A DNA stretch of 64,000 nt from Mycobacterium sp. Aquia_213 (GCF_026625985.1 NZ_CP113116.1:5146001-5210000), one strand, 5' to 3'; counted from the first letter of the stretch, positions 1-10,380 are shown. A program made the numbers and translations. Notes: generated from the sequence alone by a model not told the origin.

Positions 1-234
1 GCCGGCGCCTTCCTGCCCGGGCTGTTCGCCGTCGGGATCCGGCTGCAGGCTCTCGGCTCCGGAAACGTTGGGGCTGACGGCTCCACGTCGCAGCCGAACC
101 CGGTGTTGTCCGGCCTGGCCTGGGTGATCTACGGGCTGGTTATCGCCGTGATCGTTATTGGTGTGTTGTTCATCGCCCGCGATTTCATCGCGCACCACAC
201 TGGGTATCCCTTCCTGGGGGCCAAACTTAAGTAG
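1..234 (+). CDS. Small membrane protein, C-terminal part (Rv0544c-like)
   Basis: The reading frame is open from base 1 and ends at TAG 232-234, so only the last 77 residues are present. They begin AGAFLPGLFAVGIRLQAL and contain one clear membrane segment (WVIYGLVIAVIVIGVLFIA), then a short basic and aromatic tail. I recall a protein of this type as Rv0544c, next to pitA. No function is known to me. Its neighbour DUF3349 gene lies 50 bases downstream on the same strand. The 5' end is outside the window. Confidence 0.8.
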   Translation, partial: AGAFLPGLFAVGIRLQALGSGNVGADGSTSQPNPVLSGLAWVIYGLVIAVIVIGVLFIARDFIAHHTGYPFLGAKLK

Positions 235-284
235 CATCGAATCGTCGTCCACCGAATACCGAGCCCCAGGGGCGGAGTGAGCAA

Positions 285-608
285 GTGAACCGATTCCTTA
301 CCTCGGTCGTTTCGTGGTTGCGCGCGGGCTATCCGGACGGCATCCCGCCGACGGATACCTTCGCCCTGCTGGCACTGCTGGCCAACCGATTGACCAACGA
401 CGAGGTCAAGCTCGTGGCCAATGCGCTGATGGAACGTGGCGACTTCGACAGCATCGACATTGGTGTGATGATCAGCAAGCTCACCGACGAGCTGCCGTCC
501 GATACTGACGTTGAGCGAGTGCGAGCCCGGCTGGCAGCTCAGGGCTGGCCGCTGGATGACCCACACGACGATGAGCGTGACGAGCTCGATGGTGGAGCGC
601 ACGCATAG
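285..608 (+). CDS. DUF3349 protein (Rv0543c-like)
   Basis: This is a 107-residue soluble acidic protein starting at GTG 285, with a GGGGCGGAG-like stretch upstream. The sequence (FLTSVVSWLRAGYPDGIPPTD, then LLALLANRLTNDEVKLVANAL) fits the small helical DUF3349 family of actinobacteria, recalled as Rv0543c. No signal peptide or membrane segment is visible. It ends just before menE, and the two may be cotranscribed. The molecular function is unknown. Confidence 0.85.
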   Translation: MNRFLTSVVSWLRAGYPDGIPPTDTFALLALLANRLTNDEVKLVANALMERGDFDSIDIGVMISKLTDELPSDTDVERVRARLAAQGWPLDDPHDDERDELDGGAHA

Positions 609-652
609 CTGTTCTGCGTGCGCTCAGCGTCTCGCCCGGCTCCGCTGCCGCA

Positions 653-1750
653 GTGCTGTTACCCGCGTTGGAGCGGGTGCTGGCTGGCCGTGATGCGGCT
701 TTCGTTGCGACACCACCGGATTGGGATGCCGAGCTCGACGCCTTGCGGGTAGGCGAAGCGATCGACGACGACGTGGCGTTGGTTGCGACGACGTCGGGAA
801 CCACCGGTAAGCCCAAGGGCGCCTTGCTCACTGCCGCGGCCCTGGCCGCCAGCGCGGCCGCCACGCACGACCGCCTCGGCGGACCGGGCAGCTGGCTGCT
901 GGCGCTGGCGCCGTATCACATCGCCGGAATCCAGGTGCTGGTGCGCAGCGCCCTCGCTGGCTCGGTGCCCGTCGAGCTGGACGTGTCGGCCGGGTTCGAT
1001 ATCGCCGAATTGCCTTCTGCCGTAGCTAGATTGGAGCCCGGTCGGCGATACACCTCGCTGGTCGCCGCCCAACTGGCCAAGGCACTCACCGATCCGGCGG
1101 CGGCGGCCGCGCTTGCCGAGCTGGACGCCGTACTGCTCGGCGGTGGGCCGGCTCCACGACCGGTGCTCGATGCCGCGGCGGCCGCGGGGATTGCGGTGGT
1201 CCGCACCTACGGCATGAGCGAGACCGCGGGGGGTTGCGTCTACGACGGTGTCGCGCTGGACGGTGTGCGGCTGCGGGTGGACGACGGCCGCGTCGTAATC
1301 GGCGGCGCGACACTGGCTAACGGCTATCGCAACCCTGTTGATCCCGACCCGTTCGCCGAGGCGGGCTGGTTCCGCACCGACGATATCGGCTCGATCGACG
1401 AGTCCGGCGCGCTGAGCGTGCTGGGCCGCGCCGACGATGCGATCAGTACCGGCGGACTGACGGTGCTGCCGCAGCCGGTCGAGGCCGCGCTGTGCACCCA
1501 CCCCGCCGTCGGCGACTGCGCGGTGTTCGGCCTGGCCGACGACCGGTTGGGGCAGCGGGTCGTCGCGGCGATCGTGGTGCGTGCCGGCTTCGACCCGCCG
1601 ACGCTGGACGCGCTGCGCGCACATGTGGCCCACACCCTGGACGGCACCGCGGCGCCCCGCGAGCTACACATCGTCGACGCGCTGCCGCGCCGCGGCATCG
1701 GCAAGGTGGACCGGGCGGCGCTGGTACGCCGGTTCGGCGCCGGTCAATAG
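653..1750 (+). CDS. menE: o-Succinylbenzoate-CoA ligase MenE
   Basis: This 365-residue acyl-adenylate ligase of menaquinone synthesis activates o-succinylbenzoate with ATP and CoA before MenB ring closure. The phosphate-binding motif TTSGTTGKPKG lies near residues 46-56, YGMSE is the adenylation A5 motif, and GWFRTDDIG and the C-terminal GIGKVDR lysine motif close the ANL fold. It is much shorter at the N-terminus than E. coli MenE, as I recall for mycobacterial MenE. The start is uncertain: GTG 653 is the first standard in-frame start after the upstream gene, but the frame is open further upstream. menA at 16071 serves the same pathway. Confidence 0.92.
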   Translation: MLLPALERVLAGRDAAFVATPPDWDAELDALRVGEAIDDDVALVATTSGTTGKPKGALLTAAALAASAAATHDRLGGPGSWLLALAPYHIAGIQVLVRSALAGSVPVELDVSAGFDIAELPSAVARLEPGRRYTSLVAAQLAKALTDPAAAAALAELDAVLLGGGPAPRPVLDAAAAAGIAVVRTYGMSETAGGCVYDGVALDGVRLRVDDGRVVIGGATLANGYRNPVDPDPFAEAGWFRTDDIGSIDESGALSVLGRADDAISTGGLTVLPQPVEAALCTHPAVGDCAVFGLADDRLGQRVVAAIVVRAGFDPPTLDALRAHVAHTLDGTAAPRELHIVDALPRRGIGKVDRAALVRRFGAGQ

Positions 1751-1761
1751 GCTGGTCGACC

Positions 1762-3120
1762 GTGAGGATTGCCCGCCGGGAGATGTCAGCCGTCGCGGCC
1801 GGTGCCGGCCTGGTCGCGGCCGCGATCGTGCTGCCGTCGCTGAACTGGGGCGTCAGAGGGCGCCTCGACCGCGGCCCGGAGCGCTTCGACACACACGCCG
1901 AGTCGGCTCCGTTGTTCGGCGCCTGGGAGATCCACGCCAGCTGGGGAACCGGGCCGGCGATTCTGCTCGCCATTGCCGCCGTGGTGTGGGGACCGGTCGT
2001 AGCACAACGTCTTTCGTGGCGTGCCCTGACGCTGGGCAGCTGGGCGGTGGCCTGCGGGTGGGCGTTCTCCCTGGCGATGATCGACGGCTGGCAGCGCGGC
2101 TTCGCGGGCCGGTTGACCACCCGGGACGAATACGTGACCCAGGTGCCCAGCATCACCGACATCTCGGCGGCGGTGCGCACGTTCTCCAGCCGGATTCTCG
2201 ACTACCAGCCCAACTCCTGGATCACCCATGTTTCCGGGCATCCGCCGGGCGCGCTGTTGACGTTCGTCTGGCTGGACCGGCTCGGCCTGCACGGCGGAGC
2301 GTGGGCCGGCCTGCTGTGTCTGCTGGTCGGCTCCAGCGCGGCGGCGGCCGTCGTGATCGCCATCCGCGCGTTGGCCGACGAGCAGACCGCGCGACGGGCA
2401 GCCCCGTTCGTCGCAATCGCACCGACGGCGATCTGGGTGGCGGTCTCGGCCGACGGCTACTTCGCCGGCGTCACGGCGTGGGGCATCGCGCTGTTGGCCG
2501 TGGCCGTGCACCGACGGGTAGGGTTCCCCGCGCTGATCGCGGCCGTCGCCGGGCTGCTGCTCGGCTGGGGCGTCTTCCTCAGTTACGGCCTGGCGTTGAT
2601 GGGCCTTCCCGCAGCGGCAGTGCTGATTTCGGCCACCGACTTCCGGGCGGCCCTGCGGGCACTGGGCCCCGCCACGTTGACCGCGTTGGCGGTGGCGGTA
2701 ACCTTCGCTGTTGGAGGGTTCTACTGGTTCGACGGCTATACGCTTGTGCAGCAGCGCTATTGGCAGGTGAACGCGATCGCTAACTACCGGCCATTTCAGT
2801 ATTGGTGGTGGGCAAATCTGGCATGCGTGGTGTGTGCGATCGGTCTGGGCGGCGTCGCGGGCATCACCCGGGTGTTCGACGTTGCCGCCATCCGCCGTCG
2901 CTGCGGCTTTCACTTGGTGTTACTGGCCATGCTGGCCGCGATCGTCTGCGCCGATCTGAGCATGCTGAGTAAGGCCGAGGTGGAACGGATCTGGCTGCCG
3001 TTCACGATCTGGCTCACCGCCGCACCCGCGCTGCTGCCAGTGCGGTCGCATCGGGCGTGGCTGGCCGTCAACGCCGCCGGGGCGCTGCTGGTGAACACCG
3101 TCATGGTCACCCACTGGTAG
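1762..3120 (+). CDS. Polytopic membrane protein (Rv0541c-like)
   Basis: This 452-residue integral membrane protein starts at GTG 1762, 11 bases after menE stops; ATG 1783 is an in-frame alternative. It has about ten hydrophobic segments from MSAVAAGAGLVAAAIVLPSL onward and ends VNTVMVTHW. The large extracytoplasmic loop RGRLDRGPERFDTHAESAPL and later sites such as WITHVSGHPPGALL resemble GT-C-like multi-pass mycobacterial proteins, but I see no decisive catalytic motif. Tight spacing on both sides suggests transcription with menE and the permease. Function is unknown. Confidence 0.8.
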   Translation: MRIARREMSAVAAGAGLVAAAIVLPSLNWGVRGRLDRGPERFDTHAESAPLFGAWEIHASWGTGPAILLAIAAVVWGPVVAQRLSWRALTLGSWAVACGWAFSLAMIDGWQRGFAGRLTTRDEYVTQVPSITDISAAVRTFSSRILDYQPNSWITHVSGHPPGALLTFVWLDRLGLHGGAWAGLLCLLVGSSAAAAVVIAIRALADEQTARRAAPFVAIAPTAIWVAVSADGYFAGVTAWGIALLAVAVHRRVGFPALIAAVAGLLLGWGVFLSYGLALMGLPAAAVLISATDFRAALRALGPATLTALAVAVTFAVGGFYWFDGYTLVQQRYWQVNAIANYRPFQYWWWANLACVVCAIGLGGVAGITRVFDVAAIRRRCGFHLVLLAMLAAIVCADLSMLSKAEVERIWLPFTIWLTAAPALLPVRSHRAWLAVNAAGALLVNTVMVTHW

Positions 3121-3126
3121 GCGGTC

Positions 3127-4368
<1,242 letters not shown>

Positions 4369-4890
4369 GAGCCCGCTTTCGGCGGCCTCGAATCGTTCGG
4401 CTGTCGTTTGCCCGTCCGGGTTCCCGTGTTCGCTCGTCGCATCTGCTGCCAAGGCGGCGACGTCATGGGGCGGGTGCCCAGACAGGTCGGCGCCTTTGCT
4501 GGTGAGGATCCGAATTATTGGTCGGGAGATTTAAATTAGGGGCATCGTCGCCCGGTATACGTCGCCTGTGTGTTTTATATGTGTTCACTCTGTCGAGCTT
4601 CGACGTTAACGCGAGGTAGACCGGGTCAGCGGCGCCTTGCTTGGCGGACCACTGAATCACAACGCGTATACGGGCAACGTGGTGACGGCTCGGGATCCGC
4701 CGATGTTGACAACCCCTTTGTCCGGCAGGGCTGGCTAGCGTACTGGCCACGAGAGCATCTCTACGACTGACAGTCAACCGCAATCATCGACGTGCGGTGC
4801 TGGAAGTCGCTCAATGTTGTTGACGTTCAACGATGTCGGCGAAGACAGGCGCGGAACGGTCGCGGTCGGACAGCCGGCGGAGGGAAGGCA
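4369..4890. other. 522-base intergenic stretch before the PPE cluster
   Basis: I found no convincing gene here. Several short frames are open, but they lack family likeness and ribosome sites. Around 4510-4600 the base composition is AT-richer than the surroundings. TTGACA at 4706-4711 resembles a -35 box, but the nearest TAnnnT (4736-4741) is 24 bases away, too far for a standard promoter. The promoter for the PPE genes must lie somewhere in this stretch. Confidence 0.5.
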
Positions 4891-6147
4891 ATGGATTTCG
4901 GAGCATTACCTCCGGAGGTCAACTCCGGCAGAATCTACTCTGGGCCGGGGTCTGCGCCGCTATTGGCAGCTGGGACTGCCTGGGATGGGTTGGCCAGCGA
5001 ATTACGTTCAACGGCAGCGGCTTACGCGTCGATAATCGCAGAGCTGCTAAGCGGTTGGTTTGGGCCCTCGTCGACGTCGATGTTGGCCGCGGCAGCGCCC
5101 TACATTGCGTGGCTGGAAAGCACTGCCGCGCAAGCCGAGCAGACGGCATTGCAAGCCAAGGCGGCGGCCGGCGCCTTCGAGGCCGTCTTCGCGGCGACCG
5201 TCCCCCCTCCAGTGGTCGAGGCCAACCGGGTGCTGTTGGAGTGGCTGGTTGCGACGAACGTCTTGGGTCAGAACACCCCGGCGATCGCGACCACGGAGGC
5301 GCAGTACGCCGAGATGTGGGCCCAAGACGCCGGCGCGATGTACGGCTACGCCGGCGCCTCGGAAGTTGCGACTCGGCTGGCTCCGTTCACCGCACCCCCG
5401 ACGACCACGAACGACGCCGCGACGGCCGACCAGTCCGCCGCGGTCGCTGCCGCGGCCGAGTCCGTGGCGGCTTCCAATGTGGAATCGAATGTGCAAGCGG
5501 CGCTGTCACAGTCGCTCGCTCAGGCTCCGGCCGCGGTGCAAAGCCTCGCCGCGAACGCGGCCGCGGTTGAGGTCCCCTTGGGCGTCAAGGACATCACCGG
5601 GATTCTGAAGACCTTCAACGGCTTCATGACCAACTTCGTGGCCGGGCCATACAACCCGCTCGGCATCGCGGGCCTGTTCAGGAACTGGTACCAGGTCGCG
5701 ATCAGCATCCCGGCCGTGGGCACCGGTATCCAAGGCATTGGCCCGCTGCTGCACCCCAAGGCCCTCTCTGGGGTGTTGGCGCCGTTGCTGCACAGCGATC
5801 TGCTGACCGGTGCCGGCGCACTACACCCAGCAGGGGCGGTTGCGGCCGCGGCGGGTCGGGCCGGCACGGTTGGCGCATTGTCGGTGCCGTCGAGTTGGGC
5901 TTCGGCCGTTCCGGCGATCAGAACGGTTGCCGCGGAGCTGCCAGAGACCATGCTCGAGGCGGCCCCCGCGATCGCCGCCAACGACGGCATGTTCGCCCCC
6001 ACGGCCCTGTCAAGCCTGGCCGGACGCGCTGTCGGCGGCACTGCCACCCGCGCCGTTGCGCCCGCCGTCCGTGTTCCCGGTGCTGTGGCACTCGACGACA
6101 TCGCCACGACCTCCACGGTCATCGTGATACCGCCGAACGCGAAATAA
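4891..6147 (+). CDS. PPE family protein, SVP subfamily
   Basis: A 418-residue PPE protein with start ATG 4891 behind GGAGGGAAGG at 4879-4888. It opens MDFGALPPEVNSGRIYSGPG, carries the WxG motif in SGWFGPSS near residue 50, and has the SVP-subfamily motif GALSVPSSW in the C-terminal half. PPE proteins are ESX-exported, usually with a PE partner and EspG chaperone; no PE gene is next to it here. The next PPE gene starts 14 bases downstream, so the two form an operon. Substrate or surface role cannot be inferred. Confidence 0.93.
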   Translation: MDFGALPPEVNSGRIYSGPGSAPLLAAGTAWDGLASELRSTAAAYASIIAELLSGWFGPSSTSMLAAAAPYIAWLESTAAQAEQTALQAKAAAGAFEAVFAATVPPPVVEANRVLLEWLVATNVLGQNTPAIATTEAQYAEMWAQDAGAMYGYAGASEVATRLAPFTAPPTTTNDAATADQSAAVAAAAESVAASNVESNVQAALSQSLAQAPAAVQSLAANAAAVEVPLGVKDITGILKTFNGFMTNFVAGPYNPLGIAGLFRNWYQVAISIPAVGTGIQGIGPLLHPKALSGVLAPLLHSDLLTGAGALHPAGAVAAAAGRAGTVGALSVPSSWASAVPAIRTVAAELPETMLEAAPAIAANDGMFAPTALSSLAGRAVGGTATRAVAPAVRVPGAVALDDIATTSTVIVIPPNAK

Positions 6148-6161
6148 GGAGAGACACGGCA

Positions 6162-7523
6162 ATGGTTTTCGCGGATTTCGCAGTGCAGCCACCGGAGCTG
6201 ATCTCCGGTCTGCTTTATTCGGGCCCCGGTGCGGGGTCATTTTTGGCCGCCGCCGCGGCTTGGGAGGCGCTGGCTGCCGAGTTGCATTCCACCGCGGCCT
6301 CCTACGGAACGGTGATCTCGGAGCTGGTCGGCGACTCGTGGGCGGGCCCGTCATCGGAGGCCATGGCGGCGGCAGCGGCACCGTACGTGGAGTGGATGTC
6401 GACCACGGCCGCACAGGCCGAGGAGTCCGCCGCCCAGGCCCTGGCCGCGGCCGGCGCCTACGAGGCGGCGTTGACGGCGGCCGTGCCCCCGCCGCTCATC
6501 GCCGAGAATCGCGCCGAGCTGGAAGCACTGTTGGCGACCAACATCTTCGGCCAGAACGGCGGCGAGATTGCGGCCAACGAAGCCGAATACGGCCAGATGT
6601 GGTCTCAGGACGTCGAGGTGATGTTCAGTTACGCCAGCTCCTCGGAAGCCGCGGGTGAGCTGACGGCGTTCACCGACGCGCCGCAAACCAGCAATGCGAC
6701 CGCACAGGTGAGTCAAGCAGCCGCGGCGGCCGCGGCACAGCCTCAATCTCTGTCGTCGTGGCTGACCGAGCTGGAGAACTACATCAACTCGCTCACCGGC
6801 CAATACGCGACATTTTGGCAGCAATTGATCGGAGGGGTGACGGGGAGCCCGGACGTCGCACCGCTGTGGGAGGCGCTCTACTCCGCCATTTCGTCAATCG
6901 GCAGTCAGGGCACCTGGACCAACGTCGTCAATGCCACTGTCGGCCTGGGTGTTTCGCAGTGGAAGAACTTCTTCATCTACGCACCGTGGAGTGCCGCGAT
7001 GGCCAAGTCGTCACTGGGCGCCGGTCTGGTGTCGCCAGGACATCTCGCGGCCGTCGGCTCGGTGCGGCCCGTGTCGGCGGTTCTGGGCAACGCGCCGACG
7101 GTGGGATCAATGTCGGTACCGCCAAGCTGGGCAACCGCCACCCCGGCGATCAGGCTGGCCTCCACCGCGCTGCCGGCCAGCGTGGCAGCGGCTCCCGCGG
7201 CAGAGTTCGCCGGCCTGGTCAACGAGGCGACCCTGGGCAGTTTGGCGGGCGGCGCGCTGGGCAGCCCGATCTCCCGCGTCGTCAGCTCAACCGGCATCCA
7301 GGCCCGCGCGATCACCGGCGAGCGCCGGGTGGGGCCGGTCAAACTCGACCGCATCATCGCGCAACTACAGGAACAGCCCGACCAGGTGCAGCACTGGAAT
7401 GTCGATGAGGCCGGGCTCGACGATTTGGTTGCCAAACTGACTACCACACCCGGCGTCCACGCCGTGCACGTCACGGACGACCTGCAGACCCCGGCCATTC
7501 CGACTGGATCCCAGCTGGGATAG
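6162..7523 (+). CDS. PPE family protein, SVP subfamily
   Basis: A 453-residue PPE protein starting at ATG 6162, preceded by AAGGAGAG. It starts MVFADFAVQPPELISGLLYS, has the WxG motif in DSWAGPSSEAM, and the subfamily motif GSMSVPPSW. The C-terminal tail after the SVP motif is unusually long and ordered, with KLDRIIAQLQEQPDQVQHW and a following short domain, so it may carry an extra C-terminal module. It is cotranscribed with the PPE gene 14 bases upstream. No PE partner is adjacent. Confidence 0.92.
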   Translation: MVFADFAVQPPELISGLLYSGPGAGSFLAAAAAWEALAAELHSTAASYGTVISELVGDSWAGPSSEAMAAAAAPYVEWMSTTAAQAEESAAQALAAAGAYEAALTAAVPPPLIAENRAELEALLATNIFGQNGGEIAANEAEYGQMWSQDVEVMFSYASSSEAAGELTAFTDAPQTSNATAQVSQAAAAAAAQPQSLSSWLTELENYINSLTGQYATFWQQLIGGVTGSPDVAPLWEALYSAISSIGSQGTWTNVVNATVGLGVSQWKNFFIYAPWSAAMAKSSLGAGLVSPGHLAAVGSVRPVSAVLGNAPTVGSMSVPPSWATATPAIRLASTALPASVAAAPAAEFAGLVNEATLGSLAGGALGSPISRVVSSTGIQARAITGERRVGPVKLDRIIAQLQEQPDQVQHWNVDEAGLDDLVAKLTTTPGVHAVHVTDDLQTPAIPTGSQLG

Positions 7524-7595
7524 CGCGGGTTCCCTTGCGTAACAACAGAAGGCGGGTAGCACCCGCGCAGCGGAAGAACACCAGATGGAGGAATC

Positions 7596-7943
7596 ATGAA
7601 ACTGCTGCTAACCGTTCTCGGCATCTCAATGGGATTCGTCATCGCGGTGCCCGCGCATGCCGAAACCGGCGTCGATGAGCAGGCCGTCGACGACAATAAC
7701 GAAGTCTTCCTGGCGGACCTGTCCAAGGTGGGGATCGGCTTCCAGGACCCGGGCCAAGCGGTAAACGCCGGCAAATCGGTGTGCGGGTTGATCTCTCGCG
7801 GCGTGTCCGGCCTGCAACTCATCAACGACCTCAAGAGCAATAATCCTGGCCTGACCACCAGCGGCGCCGCCCAGTTCGCGACGATTTCCGCGAAGTCGTA
7901 CTGCCCGAAACAACTCGAGGAAGTACCCAGCGGGAAGGGCTGA
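7596..7943 (+). CDS. Secreted DUF732 protein
   Basis: A 115-residue protein starting at ATG 7596 behind GGAGGAATC. Residues 1-23 form a Sec signal peptide (KLLLTVLGISMGFVIAVPAHA, cleavage after AHA). The mature part matches the small mycobacterial DUF732 family: FLADLSKVGIGFQDPGQAV, a first Cys in GKSVCGLI and a second in SYCPKQL, probably forming one disulfide in the envelope. It lies between two PPE genes on the same strand. Function is unknown. Confidence 0.88.
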   Translation: MKLLLTVLGISMGFVIAVPAHAETGVDEQAVDDNNEVFLADLSKVGIGFQDPGQAVNAGKSVCGLISRGVSGLQLINDLKSNNPGLTTSGAAQFATISAKSYCPKQLEEVPSGKG

Positions 7944-8105
7944 GTCGTCAAACACCCCATGCTAGAACAAGACCCACGCTGGGTGGGGCGAAGGCGCTGG
8001 GCCGCGTTGCAGGCCGATCAGTTCTCGTCGGAGACCAGCAGCACGCCGGCGTCAAACGAGCCGGAATCGCAGGCGGATCCGGGCGACGCCGCACCCGTGA
8101 CAGCA

Positions 8106-9005
8106 ATGGATTTCGGGACACTACCCCCTGAGATCAGCTCCGGCCGAATGCATTCGGGCCCCGGCGCCGAATCAATGATAGGCGCCGCCACGGCCTGGCA
8201 TGAAGTTGCCGACCAACTCGACAACGTGGCGGCCGGGTACGAAGCGGTGACGACACAGACTTTCGAGCCCTACGTGGCATGGCTGAAAGCCACTGCCGCG
8301 CAGGCCCGGCAGGCCGCCCGTCAAGCCAACGCGGCCACGGGCGCTTATGGTTTGGCGCGTGCGGCGGTGGCGTCTCCTGAGGCGATAGAGTTCAATCGGC
8401 AGCAGCGGACGTCGTTCGCCGCAATGAATCACCTAGGCCAAACTAGTGCGACAATCGCGGGTTTCGAGGCTGACTACGAACAAATGTGGGCCCAAAGCGC
8501 CGACGCCATGTTTGCCTACGCCCGCTCCTCGGCCGGTGTCTCGACGCTGACACCGTTCAGCTCGCCACCGCCCGTGACTGATTCGATCGGGCCGGCCCAC
8601 ACCGAATCGTCCGTGACCTGGCGACAGGCGGCGACTGCGGAGGTCATATCAACTGGGCGCCAAGTAATGTCAGCCATTCCCGAAGCGCTTCGTGCTCTCT
8701 TTCTGTCGCCGCTGACAACCTGCGACGTATCCCTGGCGCCGGTGACGGGTCCCCTGTCCAAACTGAGTTCACTGTCGGCACCGAGGGACTTCGCGCTCAA
8801 TTACCTGAATTACCTGAACAAGACGGCCGCGGTTAACAACGCGGCGGCCATCTGGTCGCTACGACCCGACGTGGGCCACCCGGCTCCTAGGACGGGCTTC
8901 GGTCACGCTGTGTCAGTCGGACGGTTGTCGGTACCTCCGGGATGGGTGCGACAGGAACCAACGTGGCTGGACCCGCAAGCGGGCCCGCTTGACCAACTCC
9001 AATAA
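8106..9005 (+). CDS. PPE family protein lacking the WxG segment
   Basis: A PPE-type protein of 299 residues from ATG 8106 (MDFGTLPPEISSGRMHSGPG). The frame is open upstream to ATG 7959, adding 49 residues with no PPE likeness; neither start has a good ribosome site. Compared with the PPE protein at 4891, AGYEAV is followed after only six residues by PYVAWL, so about 15 residues including WxGPSS are missing in frame. The SVP motif is present as GRLSVPPGW. It is also short overall. Loss of the WxG loop may impair ESX export or partner binding, so it may be a decaying gene. Confidence 0.8.
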   Translation: MDFGTLPPEISSGRMHSGPGAESMIGAATAWHEVADQLDNVAAGYEAVTTQTFEPYVAWLKATAAQARQAARQANAATGAYGLARAAVASPEAIEFNRQQRTSFAAMNHLGQTSATIAGFEADYEQMWAQSADAMFAYARSSAGVSTLTPFSSPPPVTDSIGPAHTESSVTWRQAATAEVISTGRQVMSAIPEALRALFLSPLTTCDVSLAPVTGPLSKLSSLSAPRDFALNYLNYLNKTAAVNNAAAIWSLRPDVGHPAPRTGFGHAVSVGRLSVPPGWVRQEPTWLDPQAGPLDQLQ

Positions 9006-9061
9006 TCCTTATGTTCAACGGCTTTCGCGCTGAGTGCACGACGGCGGCGTGACGGTGGCCG

Positions 9062-9724
9062 CTAGAGTCCCGCTGCGCGGGTGACTCGGGCAAAGCGACT
9101 GGACGGCCCGCAGGCCTCTCGCACCGCGGCGACGTCGTCGACGACATCGAAGTCGCTCAGTTGCTGCACCGATATGACATCAATACCGTTGTCGTGCAAA
9201 GCCTTCCGCGTGAGCTCGCCGGTATCGGGTAGAGACATCGGCACGGTCCGCAGACATTCGGCCATCGCCGGGCGCTGCACCCCGAGCACCCACCAACCGC
9301 CGTCGTCGGCCGGCCCGAGCACGGCCGGTGACTGCAGCAGCCGGCGCGCGCAGTCCGTCAAGAGTTCGGCGTTCACCTGCGGGGTATCCATGCCGATTTG
9401 CAACACCGGAAAGCCATCGGCCGCGTCGGCGTGGGCATTGGCAAGCCGGTCGGCGAAGTCGACACCGCGTTGCTCGATCACCGTGAACGACTCGAGCCGT
9501 TGCCGGATCTGCGTCGCACCGGCGGCCGCATCCAGGTCGCCGGTGAGCGCGACGACCCGTGCGCTCACCGCGGCAGCGGCCACCGCGTCGAGCGTGTCCA
9601 GCAAGGCCGCGGCGGCGATCTCGGCCGCAACGCGGTCGCCAACCGTCGCCGCGAGCCGCGTCTTGGCCCGGCCCGGCTCCGGCGCCTTGGCGACCACGAG
9701 CAGCGTCACCGGCAGGTCCGTCAT
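9062..9724 (-). CDS. DUF2064 / TIGR04282-type glycosyltransferase-fold protein (Rv0540-like)
   Basis: A 220-residue protein from ATG 9724. The N-terminus VTLLVVAKAPEPGRAKTRLA is the nucleotide-binding loop of the DUF2064 family, which shares the GT-A / cobinamide nucleotidyltransferase-like fold. LQIGMDTPQV and GPADDGGWWVLG are its other conserved motifs. Its start overlaps the stop of the upstream GT2 gene by four bases (ATGA), so the two are translationally coupled and may work on the same glycan or lipid substrate. The exact reaction is unknown. Confidence 0.88.
   Translation of the reverse strand: MTDLPVTLLVVAKAPEPGRAKTRLAATVGDRVAAEIAAAALLDTLDAVAAAAVSARVVALTGDLDAAAGATQIRQRLESFTVIEQRGVDFADRLANAHADAADGFPVLQIGMDTPQVNAELLTDCARRLLQSPAVLGPADDGGWWVLGVQRPAMAECLRTVPMSLPDTGELTRKALHDNGIDVISVQQLSDFDVVDDVAAVREACGPSSRFARVTRAAGL
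9065..9087. terminator. Possible bidirectional hairpin between convergent genes
   Basis: GAGTCCCGC and GCGGGTGACTC fold around a TGC loop at 9065-9087. It lies at the 3' end of the minus-strand gene and 60 bases past the plus-strand PPE gene. There is no U-run, so terminator activity is only an inference from its position. Confidence 0.3.
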
Positions 9725-10380
9725 GAAATCACTTTCCAGAAGTCCAGGATCGCGGTGATGCTGCCTCGCAGCGATCCGCTGACTTTCGACTTGCCGCCGG
9801 TGCGCGGGCCGTAGCTGACGTCGAGCTCGACCACGCGCCAGCCCGCCGCCGCGGCGCGCACCAGCAGCTCCAGCGGGTACCCCGACCGACGATCGACGAT
9901 CCCCAGGCCCAGCAGCGCCTCCCGTCGCGCGACCCGCATCGGCGCGATGTCGTGGACCGGCAAGCCGTGCCGGGTGCGCAGCCGCCAGCTCATCACCACG
10001 GTGCCCACCCGCGCGACCCACGGCCAGTGCAGCCCGGCCACCGGCCGGCGGCGCCCGATTGCCATGTCCGCGCCCTGCTGCAGCGCGGCGACCAGCCGAG
10101 GTAAGTCACCGGCATGCATCGAGCCGTCGGCGTCGATGACCGCCACGATCGGAGTCGTCGCGGCGACCACGCCGGCGTGCACCGCGGACCCGTATCCGGG
10201 CCGCGGTTCCGCGACCACCTGAGCGCCGTGCCGGGCGGCGACGCCCGCGGTGTCATCGGTGCTGTTGTTGTCCACCACCAGCGCTCGATAGCCGGCTGGA
10301 ATGGCCGCCAACACCGCCGGCAGCGACTCCTCCTCGTTCAGACACGGCAGCACCACCGTGACCAGATCGCCGGCCGCCAT
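9721..10380 (-). CDS. GT2 family glycosyltransferase, polyprenyl-phosphate type (Rv0539-like)
   Basis: A 219-residue GT-A enzyme from ATG 10380. VTVVLPCLNEEESLPAVL opens the GT2 fold, LVVDNNSTDDT binds the nucleotide sugar and VIDADGSMH holds the metal-binding acidic motif. It has no membrane anchor, like soluble dolichol-phosphate mannose synthase-type enzymes, and probably transfers a sugar to a polyprenyl phosphate at the membrane. The 4-base overlap with the DUF2064 gene shows coupling. The Pro/Thr-rich protein gene upstream ends only 13 bases before it, so all three may be one operon. Donor sugar is not readable. Confidence 0.88.
   Translation of the reverse strand: MAAGDLVTVVLPCLNEEESLPAVLAAIPAGYRALVVDNNSTDDTAGVAARHGAQVVAEPRPGYGSAVHAGVVAATTPIVAVIDADGSMHAGDLPRLVAALQQGADMAIGRRRPVAGLHWPWVARVGTVVMSWRLRTRHGLPVHDIAPMRVARREALLGLGIVDRRSGYPLELLVRAAAAGWRVVELDVSYGPRTGGKSKVSGSLRGSITAILDFWKVIS

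Noticed and set aside
4706..4741. TTGACA plus TAGCGT as a promoter for the PPE cluster
   Set aside because: The spacing is 24 bases, outside the usual range, so the pair is not a credible promoter.
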